From the NCBI GenBank assembly GCA_029204225.1, contig CM055100.1, positions 66,369,656 through 66,433,655 on the forward strand: DNA of 64,000 nt. The letters run 5' to 3'. The translations under genes were made by a program, and so were the position numbers. The notes beneath the pieces are model-generated. The model was not told the origin of the DNA, made no database searches, and saw only the letters and a program-made list of their open reading frames with translations. Below, piece by piece: positions 21,988 to 33,080 of this stretch. Position 1 is the stretch's first letter. Each line of letters opens with the position of its first letter. Origin of the DNA: Diphasiastrum complanatum (Eukaryota > Streptophyta > Lycopodiopsida > Lycopodiales > Lycopodiaceae).

Positions 21988-24046
21988 ATGGATTCTCAAA
22001 GTAAAGCGGGTCTTATCACAGACAAGCTGAATGGATCCAATTATCATTATGGAAATTTAAGATGAAGACTTTGCTAATCGTCAACGAGTTGTGGGATGTT
22101 GTTACAGGTATCGAAGTGAAACCTGAAGACAACACAAAAGACTCAAAATGGAAATTGAAGGATGGTAAAGCTTTCGCTCTTATTATCCTCAATATATCAG
22201 ATACTCAAATTGGCCACATAGCTGAAGCTAAGACTTCGAAAGAAGTTTGGGACATCCTGAGCTCACTATATGATGTGAGAGACGTAACTACCAAGTTACA
22301 TCTTCGAAGGAAATTCTTCACACTCAAGATGTCGAATAATGATTCTTTTCAAAATCATATTAACCAGTTTAGGAATCTCTTGCAATAGATGGCCACTGTT
22401 GGATCAGTCATAGACGATCAAGATGCAATTATTATGACATTGCTCTCAAGCCTGCCCTCTACATATGAGAACTGGGTGATGATCATCACGACACACTCAG
22501 ATTTAACTCTTACCAGAGTTATCACTATGTTGCTGCAAGAAGATAATTGAAGAAGTTAAGATACTTCGTCTAGCTCTTCGTCTCATGCTCTATAAGTCAA
22601 CAAAGGCTTGAAACAATAGAAGCTGAAAAGCTCCAAGCAGTCTACGTTGAATCAAAAATAGACTCAAAGTCAAGAACAATCATCAAATCCACATTCGTCG
22701 AAGAAGAAGGAGTTTTGCAAGTATTACAAGCGCAATAACCATGAGATCTAGGATTGTCAAATTCTCAAAGCGAAGAATGCAGCCAAGCAACCTGATCAAC
22801 AAGCAAATATGATTACGGCATCTCTTGAAGTTGAAATGGATGAAGGCACTTTTATGGTCAAAGACAAATACACGAATTTGTATGATTCGTAGTTTCTGGA
22901 TTCTGGAGCTACTCAACATATGATCAATCATCGTGAGATTTTCCAATCTTATATGCCTTACAACACAAAGAAATATGTTCACCTTGGTGATGATAGCACT
23001 CGCACTATCAAAGGTGAAGGTACTTTAAGATTAAGATTCCAACATGATCAATTCAGACTACTTTCAAAAGTCTTGTATGTTCTTATTAAAGTCTCTACAA
23101 ATCTGTTATCAATAAGTAGAATTACAGATTTAGGTCATAAGGTGGAGTTTGAGTCTGATCAATGCAGAATTATCGATAGGAGTGATAAGATCCTTGCACT
23201 CGGCAAGAGGCATGGATACTTATATAGATTGGCACATTGTTATTCTGATTCTAGTCAAGCTTTGGAAACCTCTGTTCTTGTCAATAAAGCATTACTATGG
23301 CATCATCGCTTAGGACACTTGAATTATGCATCTATTTCCAACATGTCCAGACAATTCCTATTACTTGGTCTCGACTATCCTTCTGGTAAAGTCGATCTCC
23401 CTGTCTGCCATAGCTGCATACTTGGAAAGCTAACTAGAATTCCTTTTAGATCGAGTCATAGGCATGCAGCAAAAGGTCTACCTATGCAAACTCCTTCATT
23501 GCTAGATGCAAAGTACTTCATTACCTTTATTGACAAATTCTCCAGAAGAACAACTATTTACTTCATTAAACAGAAATCAGAAGCTTTTATCAAGTTCAGA
23601 CAATTTAAAGAGCATGTAGAAAATCAAACTGGCAAATGAATCAAAGCACTATTCAAGGAGTACTGCCTTAACAACGACATTGAGCAACAATACATTACCT
23701 CCTATTCACCTCAGTCAAATGGTCTTGCTGAGAGAAAGAACGAAACCTTAGTCGAATCGACAAAGTGCATGTTATTACATGCGACACTTTCGAAGTCCTT
23801 CTGGGCTGAAGCTGTTTCAACAGCAACCTATATTCAAAACAGATGTCCTACTAAAGGTCTCTCAGACACAACACCATTCGAAGTTTGGACAAGTACCAAA
23901 CCTTCTCTATCAAACTTACAAGTTTTTCAATGTACTGCTTATGCGCAGATTCCTCACGATCTCATAAAGAAGCTCGACTTCTAGAGTATCAAATGTATTT
24001 TCATCAGCTACATTACTTCAGATCAAGCCTACAAGTTGTTCGATCA
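21988..24046 (+). pseudogene. Copia element C1: decayed gag-protease-integrase
   Basis: Gag begins at ATG 21,988, shifts frame near 22,050 and continues as an UBN2-type domain (KTLLIVNELWDVV; KEVWDILSSLYDV). A zinc-knuckle remnant near 22,720 has lost one Cys (CKYYKRNNH). Protease active site FLDSGATQHM lies near 22,896. GAG_pre-integrase with WHHRLGH and CHSCILGK, then the integrase core follow. A 36-nt in-frame deletion near 23,650 removes the RSDNGGEY segment with the second catalytic Asp. Stops at 22,386, 22,557, 22,749 and 22,890 correspond to CAG, CAA, CAG and TGG in element A. At about 24,047 it switches to a different copia family (element D). Confidence 0.9.
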
Positions 24047-26754
24047 AGGACCTCTTCTCTACACTCACAACTACAGATGTTGCACTTTCTGTGAGTTGTT
24101 CAGATGTTAATTTATGGCTTCAAAGATTAGGACATCTAAACATGCATTCAATCTTGTATATGCATCATAACAAAATGGTCAAGGACATGAATATAAATGT
24201 TGTTACTACAGCTAATCAATCTATCTGATACGCAGTGACTTATGTGGTGCTATGAGCATACCTTCCTTGGGTAAGGCTCTATATTTTATTACCTTCATTG
24301 ATGACTACTCCCGATTTACCAGAGTTATGTTCATTAATAACAAGTCAGAAGCATTCAATTGCTTCAAAGAATTCAAGCAATATGTTGAGAATTAGACTGG
24401 TCAAAAAATCAAGGCCCTACGGTCTGATTCAGGGGGAGAGTACCTATCAAATGAGATGAAGGACTATCTGTCGTCATGTGGCATGCACCATCAGTTTACT
24501 ACAAGCTACACTCCTCAACAAAACGGAGTAGCTGAGTAGAAGAACCGCACATTGTTGAAAGCTGCACGATCCATGACAGCCAATGCCCATTTACCTCAAA
24601 CATTCTAGGCAGAAGCAATCTCTATGACCTGCTATTTGCATAACTACTCCAGCACTAAAGCAGTTGATTCCAAGACACCGTTTGAAGCCTACTACGGATA
24701 CAAACCAAGCTTGAAACATCTACGTGTTTTTGGATGTCTCTGCTATGCACAAGTGCCATCTGATTTGAGGAAGAAGCTGGACCCAATAAGTTGTAAGAAC
24801 ATCTTCATTGGCTACTCAATGTCGCATAAAGCATATTGCATCTATGATGTTGATTCAGGTCAAATCTCAGTCAACCGTGATGTTGTCTTTCTTGAAGACA
24901 AGTATCATGATTTCAAACAGAAGCAGTCGATGCAAGAGTATGCCACAACAGCTCCACCATCCATCATTAGACAATGACCTATGACTGTTCAGACAAAGGA
25001 GTTTGTCCCAACAAAGCTTACCATTGATGGGCCCAGACCCGCTATTATTTAGCCACAAGATGCTATGGTCTCAGTCATTTACCAAGGAGACTCTCATCCA
25101 CTCAAGCACCTGTAGCTCGAAGGTCTACAAAACAACGACAACAACCTGATCGTTTTGTCCCTCAGGCGTTCATCAATCACGATGAACTTGCCACAATTGT
25201 AGAAGCTCTGTCAATGCCCAATGTAGACAATTGGAAGGCTGCCATGGATGCTGAGTATCAGTCTCTAATGAAGAACAAGACCTGGAGTCTTGTCAATCCT
25301 CCTACTGGTGTAAAACCAATTGACTCCAAGTGGATCTTTAAGCTAAAGCTTAAGCCTCCAGATGGATCCATATTTTAATGGAAAGCTAGACTGGTGGTTA
25401 AAGGCTTTGAACAAGTATATGGGATAAACTACACTAAGACCTTTAGTCCAATTAGTCTATTCATACCTTACTGGCTATAGCTGCTATAGAAGATTTGGAC
25501 ATTCACCAGATGGACGTCCAGAAGACATTCCTACATGGATTTATACAAGAAGATATATTCATCTATCAACCAGAAGGTTACATCCTTCAAGGCAAGGAGC
25601 ATCTGGTATGTAAATTGCATAAGGCTTTATATGGTCTTAAGCAAGCTCCCAGGGCCTGGTATGACAGAACTAATCACTTCTTGTTGCAGCACAATTTTAC
25701 TTCTTGCTCTGCAGACTGCAATGTATATCTTAGGCGTAACAGATCAAGCTATGTCATAATAGCATTATACATTGATGATTCTTTAATTATCAGCAATTCA
25801 AATCAGTTATTATAGGAAACCAAATCTTTGCCTTCATCAGAGTTTGAGATGATTGATTTAGGCCCAGTCCATTATCTTCTTGGTATGGAGATCAACAGAG
25901 ATCACGCAGGCAGAAGGATAACTATAAGCCAAGAATCCTACTTGACTAATATACTTCGCAGATATGGCATGGAGGACTGCAAGCCCATAGACACACCTAT
26001 GGATCCAGGAGCTAAGCTATCCAAAGACATGTGCCCCAAAACTCAAGCAGATCAACAAGAAATGTGCAGGTATCCTTATCAATCTGTCATTGGATTTATT
26101 ATGTATTCTATGATCTGCACACGATCTGATCTAGCATATGCAGTAAGCACATTGTCTCAGTACATGTCCAATCCAGGCCTACAACACTAGAAAGCTCTAC
26201 AAAGAATACTGAGGTACATTCAAGCTACAAAGCACTATGCTTTGAGCTATACTGACAAAACAAAAGCTGCACTCACATTGACCACTTATTCAGATTTAGA
26301 TTGGGCTGGAGACGTGGATACTAGAAAATCGACATCAGGCTACATTTGTTTCCTTGCAGGAGGACCCGTCTCATGGAATAGCAGAAAGCAAAAATGCATT
26401 TCTCTGTCCTCCACAGAATCTGAATATGTTGTAGCTACATCAGCAGTAAAGGAGATAGTATGGCCAAAGAGGCTGTTGCAGGATCTACAATTTCCACAGA
26501 CCAATCCAACAATACTCCAATGTGACAATCAGAGCTGCATAGCTCTATCTCTGAACCCACGAACTCATAATAGAAGTAAGCATATAGAAGTTCAATTCCA
26601 TTTTCTTAGAGAGAAAGTTCAAAGTAAAGATGTTGTACTAAGTTACTGTCATACAGACAGTATGTTGGCTGATATTTTGACAAAGCCATTGTCTAGAGAC
26701 AAGCATTCTGCTTTAGTAGGTATGTTAAATCTCAATTGCAGATCAGATTCATAG
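24047..26754 (+). pseudogene. Copia element D: decayed integrase to RNase H
   Basis: Starts at GAG_pre-integrase (LWLQRLGHLN), jumps to LIRSDLCGAM with loss of the CxxC zinc half-site, then integrase (ITFIDDYSRF; RSDSGGEY; TPQQNGVAE), a linker, reverse transcriptase (MDVQKTFLHGFIQE; YGLKQAPRAWY; ALYIDDSL), and RNase H (DLDWAGDVDTRKST; SLSSTESEY; QCDNQSCIAL; RSKHIEVQFHF; ADILTKPL). The RNase H frame is open from 26,242 to the stop at 26,754. Upstream there are several TAG stops at positions where the family normally has Q or W. A purine-rich tract AAGGGAGAG at 26,765-26,773 leads into the 3' LTR. Different family from A/B/C1. Confidence 0.9.
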
Positions 26755-26773
26755 CAATTAGTGTAAGGGAGAG

Positions 26774-27390
26774 TGTTGAAATTTAATCTAACTCCTACTC
26801 ATCCCAACAGCCCTCCTTCGTTCTCTAATTTTTACTCTCTCAAATGTAACCTGTAGAAAATAAATTGTTTTTAAACAGTATGCATTTTTGAACTGATTGT
26901 CGCTACAGTTTGGTTTTTTATTGCCCAGCTGAAAAATGCAAAAAACCCAACACTGTGTTTTTACACAGATTTTATGATAGCCGAAAAAATGCAAAAAACC
27001 CGATACTGTGTTTTTACACGGGGTTTTTGATAGGCGACAATTAGAGCAAAAAATGTGACACTTGACCTACAAAAAGCCGAAGGTGCCCTACAGGTAAAGA
27101 CAGTGTCCTACAAATCCCGAAGGTGTCTTCCAAATGCCGAGGTGTCTTACAAATCCGGAAGGCTGCCCTCAACTAAAGGCAAAGGCCAAAAGGCCAAAGG
27201 GTATCAAGAATTTTCAATCTGTCAAAAATACACAGATTGTCACTATCAGACCAAAAAGCCTTCACGCTCCATCAATGAATTGATCCACTGATCAGTTTTA
27301 CAGCTGTTATCAATCTTGTAGTTGTAAAGTCAAGCTAGTACAAGATTCTTCAACTGATATGTATATATGCATGTAATTGAGCGAGGGCAA
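26774..27390 (+). repeat. 3' LTR of element D (right end uncertain)
   Basis: Begins TGTTGAAATT immediately after the polypurine tract. It contains a repeated AAAAAACCC(A/G)A(C/T)ACTGTGTTTTTACAC phrase (about 26,941 and 26,994) and a short tandem repeat at 27,064-27,175. A TATA-like GTATATATG lies near 27,360. The true end may be further right, up to about 27,880; no second LTR was available for comparison. Confidence 0.6.
27064..27175. repeat. Short tandem repeat inside the D LTR
   Basis: Four diverged units around the phrase CCGAAGGTGTC(T/C)T(A/C)CAAA, period about 23-27 bp. Related 'GCCGAAG' words occur in the LTRs of elements A and E. Confidence 0.6.
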
Positions 27391-27649
27391 AAGATGAGAG
27401 GATTATGATACATAAGGTCAGATAGCGGAGAGCGTCTTTTATTAGTAGCTGACTCCAGTGATTATATAGAGAGAGATAATTCAGAACTTTAGCAATTGTT
27501 CTTGGATCTGTAAGTAGAATCACGCACTTATTAGCTCAATTGTATTGTGGTCTGATTGTTGTTTTTACAACCTTTCATTATACAAATTCACTATTGTTCT
27601 ACTTCATTGCATTCTTCTTGAATGATAACTCTCACTCTCTTTTACACAA

Positions 27650-27780
27650 ACACCATTATCAGAGAATTGTATGGCTGTCTACGATGCCTAAATTGATTTT
27701 ACATTCTCTTAATATTAGGTTATCAGTATTAGAGGATTGCATGGCTATCTCAGATGCCTATTAATTGTTTTTGCAATCTT
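27650..27780. repeat. Diverged tandem duplication of about 62 bp
   Basis: ATCAGAGAATTGTATGGCTG and the later ATTAGAGGATTGCATGGCTA begin two similar copies, each containing GATGCCTA and a T-rich end. Confidence 0.55.
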
Positions 27781-27894
27781 TCTTTCACGACAGTCTATGA
27801 CTCCTACACTGATAATTTGATTTCACACAAAGAACTGCTCGTAACTCCATTCTCCAAGTAATCCACGATCCCAGTTATAACAATTTGCTTTTCT

Positions 27895-28105
27895 TCCAAT
27901 AGAAGTGGTATTAGTGTTGATATCTATTTCCGCCCATAGAGTGATAGCAATGCTTGCTTCCACATCTACTACATCCCAAAGATCTCCATCTATCAATATC
28001 ATTCTAAGTTTTAACTTTCAGATGTAGAAGTTAGAACCATTGAACTTGTCAATGACTCTAGCTTCATTGAGTGATGAAGATGAAGAGCCACCTATATGAG
28101 ACATG
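27895..28105 (-). pseudogene. Copia element E: gag N-terminus only
   Basis: Minus-strand frame from ATG at about 28,105 reads MSHIGGSSSSSLNEARVI, then DKFNGSNFYI, a stop where W is expected, and LIDGDLWDVV. This is the standard start of copia gag (KFNGSNFxxWK-KM---L---DLWDVV). It fades out at about 27,895. The adjacent primer-binding site and LTR confirm the orientation. Confidence 0.75.
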
Positions 28106-28156
28106 ATAACAATATACAAATAGAACAAACTTAATCTCTTGGTGTATTTGAGCTAT

Positions 28157-28168
28157 GGTCTGATACCA
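28157..28168 (-). other. Primer-binding site of element E
   Basis: GGTCTGATACCA is the complement of TGGTATCAGACC, lying between the gag start and the LTR. Confidence 0.8.
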
Positions 28169-28171
28169 ATC

Positions 28172-29280
28172 TGATGGGGAAAGGGAGATAGAAGAACATG
28201 AACGAAGAAGAGAGCATAAATATTGCGGAACAACCCTCCCGTTCTGGTCAGCTGCTAGGTGCAAAAACAGTCTGATAGACAACTTATGCTAAATGTAATC
28301 ATAGCTTTTAGGTGTTCTAATTGCCCAACAAGATCTTAAAATTAGTTGATACTCTAAAACAAGAATACAGTCCACCGAAGAGATTAGAGATGGTTTGTGT
28401 GTGGTACTACTAACATCAGATTCAATGTGAAGCATAGTTCTAAAATAAATGGAAGAGCAATATGATATCGCGAGTTTCTCAGACGTCAAAGATAGCCATC
28501 GTCTAATCACAAACTAAGGAGTTGTAGACGTCCGCGTTCTGATCAGAATGAGTAAACAAGCGCGATCAAAACGACAATGAAAGTGCATTCAATCACAACA
28601 AACATTCATCTACGTTGTACACAGATAAAAGCAAGTTGTTGCTATATTACACTGAAGCACAATACAAATAGCAATTACAACCAAAAATTGACGACGTAAT
28701 TGGGAGGCTCAAATAATGCATCTCATGGACGGAACAACCACTAATCTATGCTTGGACGATCTATCTATAGATTTCATCCGTGTATTAAATACATTGAATG
28801 CTTGTCACCTTATTAGGAAAGTCATTGTACTTGGAAGTGTATGGCTTTTGTGACAATTGTACACAGTATATACGGTCAATAATTTAGCATCGTTGATGTA
28901 GACGAGGACGTCATTGAAACGTTCCTCGTTTATTTTAGACATCCTTTGGGATTTTTCTCTCTCTTTGCATTTTTTGCAAGAAGCCAAAGATGCCCTCAAA
29001 AAGACGGTGATGTCTTTATTACAGTTTAACGCATGAAAATAGATAACCTTCGGGATTTTCTCTCTCTTCGCATTTTTCGCAAAGAGCCGAAGGTGTGTTA
29101 AAACAGTTGAACTTTTGAACTATGCAAGTTTTCGCATTTCGAGAAAATGCGAAAAAGCCGAAGCTGTTGAAAAAACATAGTGTGTTTCTGTAGACTGTTG
29201 AAAAAGTAATGTATCCCTTTGTGGAAGTCCTTGAAGATGGCCAAGTCTTCAATGACTTCAAGTTATTTAAACTTAAATCT
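28172..29280 (-). repeat. 5' LTR of element E (outer end uncertain)
   Basis: Starts TGATGGGGAAAG after the primer-binding site. Includes repeated GCGAAAAAGCCGAAG / GCAAAGAGCCGAAGG phrases at about 29,074-29,165, similar in style to LTRs A and D. The outer boundary near 29,280 is an estimate. Confidence 0.55.
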
Positions 29281-30841
29281 GAACTTTGAAATTATGACAG
29301 GATTGGTTAACCTTTGCTGGAGATCAGCCGGAAGCCCGTGGTAGACATCCTTCAAATAAATTGGCTGTCTAAGTTTGTGATTCCTGCATATATCAGATGA
29401 GCAGACATTAAACCAAAGTTGGTTTCACCTTACTCTAGATCAATGATCATTAAACATGCAAGAAGAATCATGAAATAGAAATTAGTCATTCACCAAGGAG
29501 GCAACTGTGGGCTTAATTTTCAACATGAATGAATCCTTTTCTGGTCTATTCAGGTTGGTTTTTTTTAAAAGTAATGAATTTTATACCCAAAGAAGAATGT
29601 CTTTTGGATTCCGTCTTGGATTTGATTGATGCAACACATGCTATCAACTTGTCCAATTTAGTAGATCCTCTCCTAGGCTATATTTGGTGTGATGTCTGGT
29701 GTGATGTGACATTTATTGAAAACTTGGGGATTTTTTCAATAAAAGAGGAAGAGGTGTGGTGATAGAATTTTTGCTTAGAAGAAACATCTATGGCATTGAT
29801 TCCAGGCGGAATCTGTAATGTATATAGATGGAGGACCTGTTTTAGGATTATGATTGACAGTATAATATTTGATATTGTTGTGATCTTCTACGGATTGTTA
29901 GAAAATCCAGTTAGAAGATGTATGGAAAAAAATTTAGAAAGTCTACGAATCCGATTGATTGGTATCAGGATTAGGTAATTCTATTACAAGAAAGGATTGT
30001 GTAGATTTGTTCCTTGTTTGTTTGATCAACTTGATCTTAGTGGGATCTAGGATCTGTGAAAAGTTGATGCAAGAAAAAAAAAATTCTTGTTTAATGATAT
30101 ATTCTTTTGGGAAAAATCGCATATTGAAATTTTGGTTTCATATTCTATGAAATAGCACTCTTTGAGAGATATTCTCTCTTCGGATAACTGGGTTACATGA
30201 TTCTCAGTGAAGCATATAATATATACAGATTGGGTAAGATCTGTGGAGATATGCTATGTAGTGAATCATAGTGGGATCATGTTTTCTTGCGCAAGTTCTT
30301 AATCCTGTATATCAACTATGTGTTCATTGGAATGAGTTTATTTGCATGCATAAACTTGTCGGGTAACATAAGCATATTGTTGAGAATTGTCTCATGACAA
30401 TCACAAGCTAATAAGGTGTATGGATTTGAATTACTTATCAGCTCAAAAAGGATTTAGAATTGATTTGAATGTGTTGTTACATGTGTAAAAGCCTACACCT
30501 GAACATTCAAATATTACTAAATCTGGTGCAACTAATCGAATCAGGAGCGTTACTTTTGAGTTAGTTGGACCAATCTACAAGGTATCATTATCTATTGATA
30601 TTGTAACTTATATGTATTGATTGTAAGTCGAGGCCATGATGATTTATTTGCGACTTAGGTAGTGGGTGATTTGCATAGGATACATAAGAACTTTTGGTTC
30701 TAGTTATTTTTTGTTTGAATATAAAATTACATATATTTGACTTTCAAGAGAGGATAATGTGAGTGGTGAAGAGAACAGATGCCTTGAGCATATGTCTCTA
30801 CATGGCAATCTCATTGGGAAAGATATCTTCCATTGATTGAA
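29281..30841. other. AT-rich spacer, no recognised gene
   Basis: Only short frames without known motifs; likely decayed retrotransposon DNA given the gypsy piece at its right edge. Confidence 0.45.
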
Positions 30842-31103
30842 CTTTCTTAAAATAGTAGTAAGCATTTGGCTATCGATTATCGCCCGTTTACGCTTATCTA
30901 TGGTTTTCAACCTAGATCTCCAATAATAGTTGAAATTGAGTCGATTAAAGTTCAAAAAGTGGCCAATTTCTTGGAGGAAATACAAGAGATGCTACAGTTA
31001 GTACGTGAAAATGTTTTGAGTGGCCAAAATCGGGTCAAACATTTTGCTAATTTGAAAAGATCGCCTCGAGAGTTTGAAGTTGGGAGATTGGGTATATCTT
31101 AGA
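30842..31103 (+). pseudogene. Ty3/gypsy integrase C-terminal fragment
   Basis: Reads AIDYRPFTLIYGFQPRSPI, then NFLEEIQEMLQLVREN, then NRVKHFANLKRSPREFEVG. Gypsy integrases have the same order: SPF-LVYG--PR-P, a helix of the type FLEN--E----ARE-L, and KYADKKRRPVEFKVGD. Only this end of the gene is preserved. Confidence 0.7.
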
Positions 31104-31249
31104 ATTCCAAATTATTCTAAGGTAATGCATACTATGAAGTGTTTGATTATTCTACTATCGGAGTGATTCATCCAAATAATCGATCTTTAATATTCATCCA
31201 TTTCATTATCGAATTCTGTAGTTTTACTCATGTTTCTACACAATCTGCA

Positions 31250-31672
31250 GAAATACTCGGGAATCGCTCAACAGGTAACTCCGACATATCGGACAACATC
31301 CGACTTATCAACGCCACCGATAAAAGTCGACCATGTCGAAGAATGACAGTTATTGTTCCACTTGATATGAAGCTAAAGACTTGCCCTAACTGCTTTGCAA
31401 GTAAATTTCTGGGAAGTCCTAATTGGATGGATGACAACGCATTACAACCAACTGGTAATTACGATCTACGACCTCATTAGCTGCCCTATTGGATATGTGC
31501 TAACCGCTTAGTATAAATAGCTAATTATTAAAGACTTCTTTACTCTCTAGAAAGTTTTTTTTTAGAGCTCTATTAGAGTATTGTTATTCTCGCTTACTGC
31601 TTATCAGCAAAAGTGCATCAGATAGAGTTTTCAGTTAATCAAAGATAGCTTTAGAGTACGCGATTTTCATAT
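31250..31672 (+). repeat. Copia LTR fragment related to elements A and C1
   Basis: CGCTTAGTATAAATAGCTA near 31,505 and TTACTGCTTATCAGCA near 31,597 match the TATA region and the downstream region of the A/C1 LTRs, and ATAGCTTTAGAGTAC near 31,644 matches C1. It is cut off at about 31,672 where the satellite-bearing element begins. Confidence 0.65.
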
Positions 31673-31769
31673 GTTATTGTTTTGTGCTCTCATCATCTAT
31701 TTGATTTACTTCAATGAAATCAAATGTAAGTCTTCTTTTGTAGTCATAGTGCGGTTGCTCGTTGGTCTC

Positions 31770-32010
31770 CGTAGCTTTGACTTTGTGGTTCCCTATGGTG
31801 GCTTCGTTGAAGTCGTATGATGTGAGCAATTGCGCTTCTTCCTTTGGTGGTTGTACCTTCGTTTCGTTGTGACTCGTATGTGGGGCCTTGCAGTTCTTCC
31901 CTTGGCAGTTTTGCTTCGTTTCATTGTGAACCATAAGCGAGGCTTTGCGGTCCTGCCTTGGCGGTTTTGATGTTGCTTCATTGGCCTTCGTTTGGGGCCC
32001 TTTCGTTGAC
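31770..32010. repeat. Tandem repeat, period about 55-60 bp, three to four units
   Basis: Units begin CCTTTGGTGGTT, CCCTTGGCAGTT and GCCTTGGCGGTT and contain TTCGTTTC(G/A)TTGTGA. The minus strand is open through the block, giving a repetitive Lys/Asn/Thr-rich frame that I do not consider a gene. Confidence 0.65.
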
Positions 32011-32039
32011 CTTGCGGTCTGCTTGAAGGTTCGATTCGT

Positions 32040-32350
32040 TCCAAAAAATTGAGTCTCAAAAAATTTGAGTCGTCCCAAAAATTCAAATTTTTCTAAAAAT
32101 TTGATCCATTGGAAAAATTCAAGTCTCGAGTCTTTCCAAAAATTCGAGTCATTCCAAAACATTCGAGTCCTTCCGAAAAATTCGAGTCGTTCCAAAAATT
32201 CGAGTCGTTCCGAAAATTTGAGTCGTTCGAATAATTCGAGTCTTTGAAAAAATTTGAGTCGTTCCAAAAATTTGAGCCATTCCAAAAATTTCAGTCATCG
32301 AAAAAATTCGAGTCGTTCAAAAAATTTGAATCTTCAAAAAAATTCAAATC
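32040..32350 (-). repeat. 18-bp satellite, copy 1 (core ATTCGAGTCGTTCCAAAA)
   Basis: About 17 tandem units of 15-21 bp with the core ATTCGAGTC(G/A)TTCCAAAA. The period is a multiple of three, so frames stay open on both strands and encode KFESFQKF-like repeats; these are by-products. The same satellite is present in the opposite orientation at 38,590-39,240, and single-copy sequence beside both (TTGAACTAAAGTTC, GACAATCCC, TCTTCCACTCATCATT) is shared, so the two are copies of one longer element. Confidence 0.85.
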
Positions 32351-32889
32351 TTACGAAAGTCGAATGCAGTCAAAAGTTGAACTAAAGTTCGAAGACAATC
32401 CCTATCTCTTCCACTCATCATTGCATGCATTCCCATCAAGGTTATTCTCCATTTTCCTCGTGTTTGAGGTGCCCTCCTACCTCCCACCCCCGCTCTAGAA
32501 AACTTTATCAATTATCACCCTATCTCGTGCTTTTTTTGGTACTATGACTTTTTCATTTTTAATAAACTCCCTCTCTTTTCATTTTCAGATTCAAGGTTTA
32601 GAACTACTGCCAGTCCCGACTCCTCCCGAGTACCTCCACCCGGTGTTTGAGAAAGTCTGAATAATCCAAGAATGAAATCGGTAGCTTTCTCAAAAAAATT
32701 AACATGAATTTTTTTTTAAATTAGATTTTTATGCTTTAATTGTAGAGAAAACTGGAAACTATGAGTACCTTCATCATTAGGATCCAAAACACTTCCTAAA
32801 ATATAAGTTTTTTTTTCAAGAAAACCTCAAAAAAGTTTCTAGAACACTGCCTCCACCACACATCCGACTCAATTTTCTGACCCAATGGT

Positions 32890-33080
32890 AAAAAAATCCA
32901 ACTCTTTGGTCGAGTCGGGTCGGGTCGAAATTTTTCGCGAGTCGAAATTTTTTCGACCTTTGGTCGGGTCTAGTCAAAATTTTCCGACCCTTGGTCGGGT
33001 TGGGTTGGGTCGGGTCGAAATTTTATGACCCTTGGTTGGGTCGGATCGGGTCGAAATTTTGTGACCCTTGGTCGGCTCGG
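32890..33080. repeat. GGTCGGGTCGAAATTTT minisatellite
   Basis: Three to four units of about 45 bp, each with GACCCTTGGTCGGGT and TCGAAATTTT. The TCGAAATTTT core recalls the 18-bp satellite to its left, so the two could share an origin. Confidence 0.75.

Noticed and set aside
27905-27917. TGGTATTAGTGTT resembling a primer-binding site
   Set aside because: Lies within antisense gag codons of element E; the true primer-binding site is at 28,157-28,168.
31674-32498. Frames of 60-200 codons with KFESFQKF-like repeats
   Set aside because: Produced by a satellite with a period divisible by three, open on both strands.
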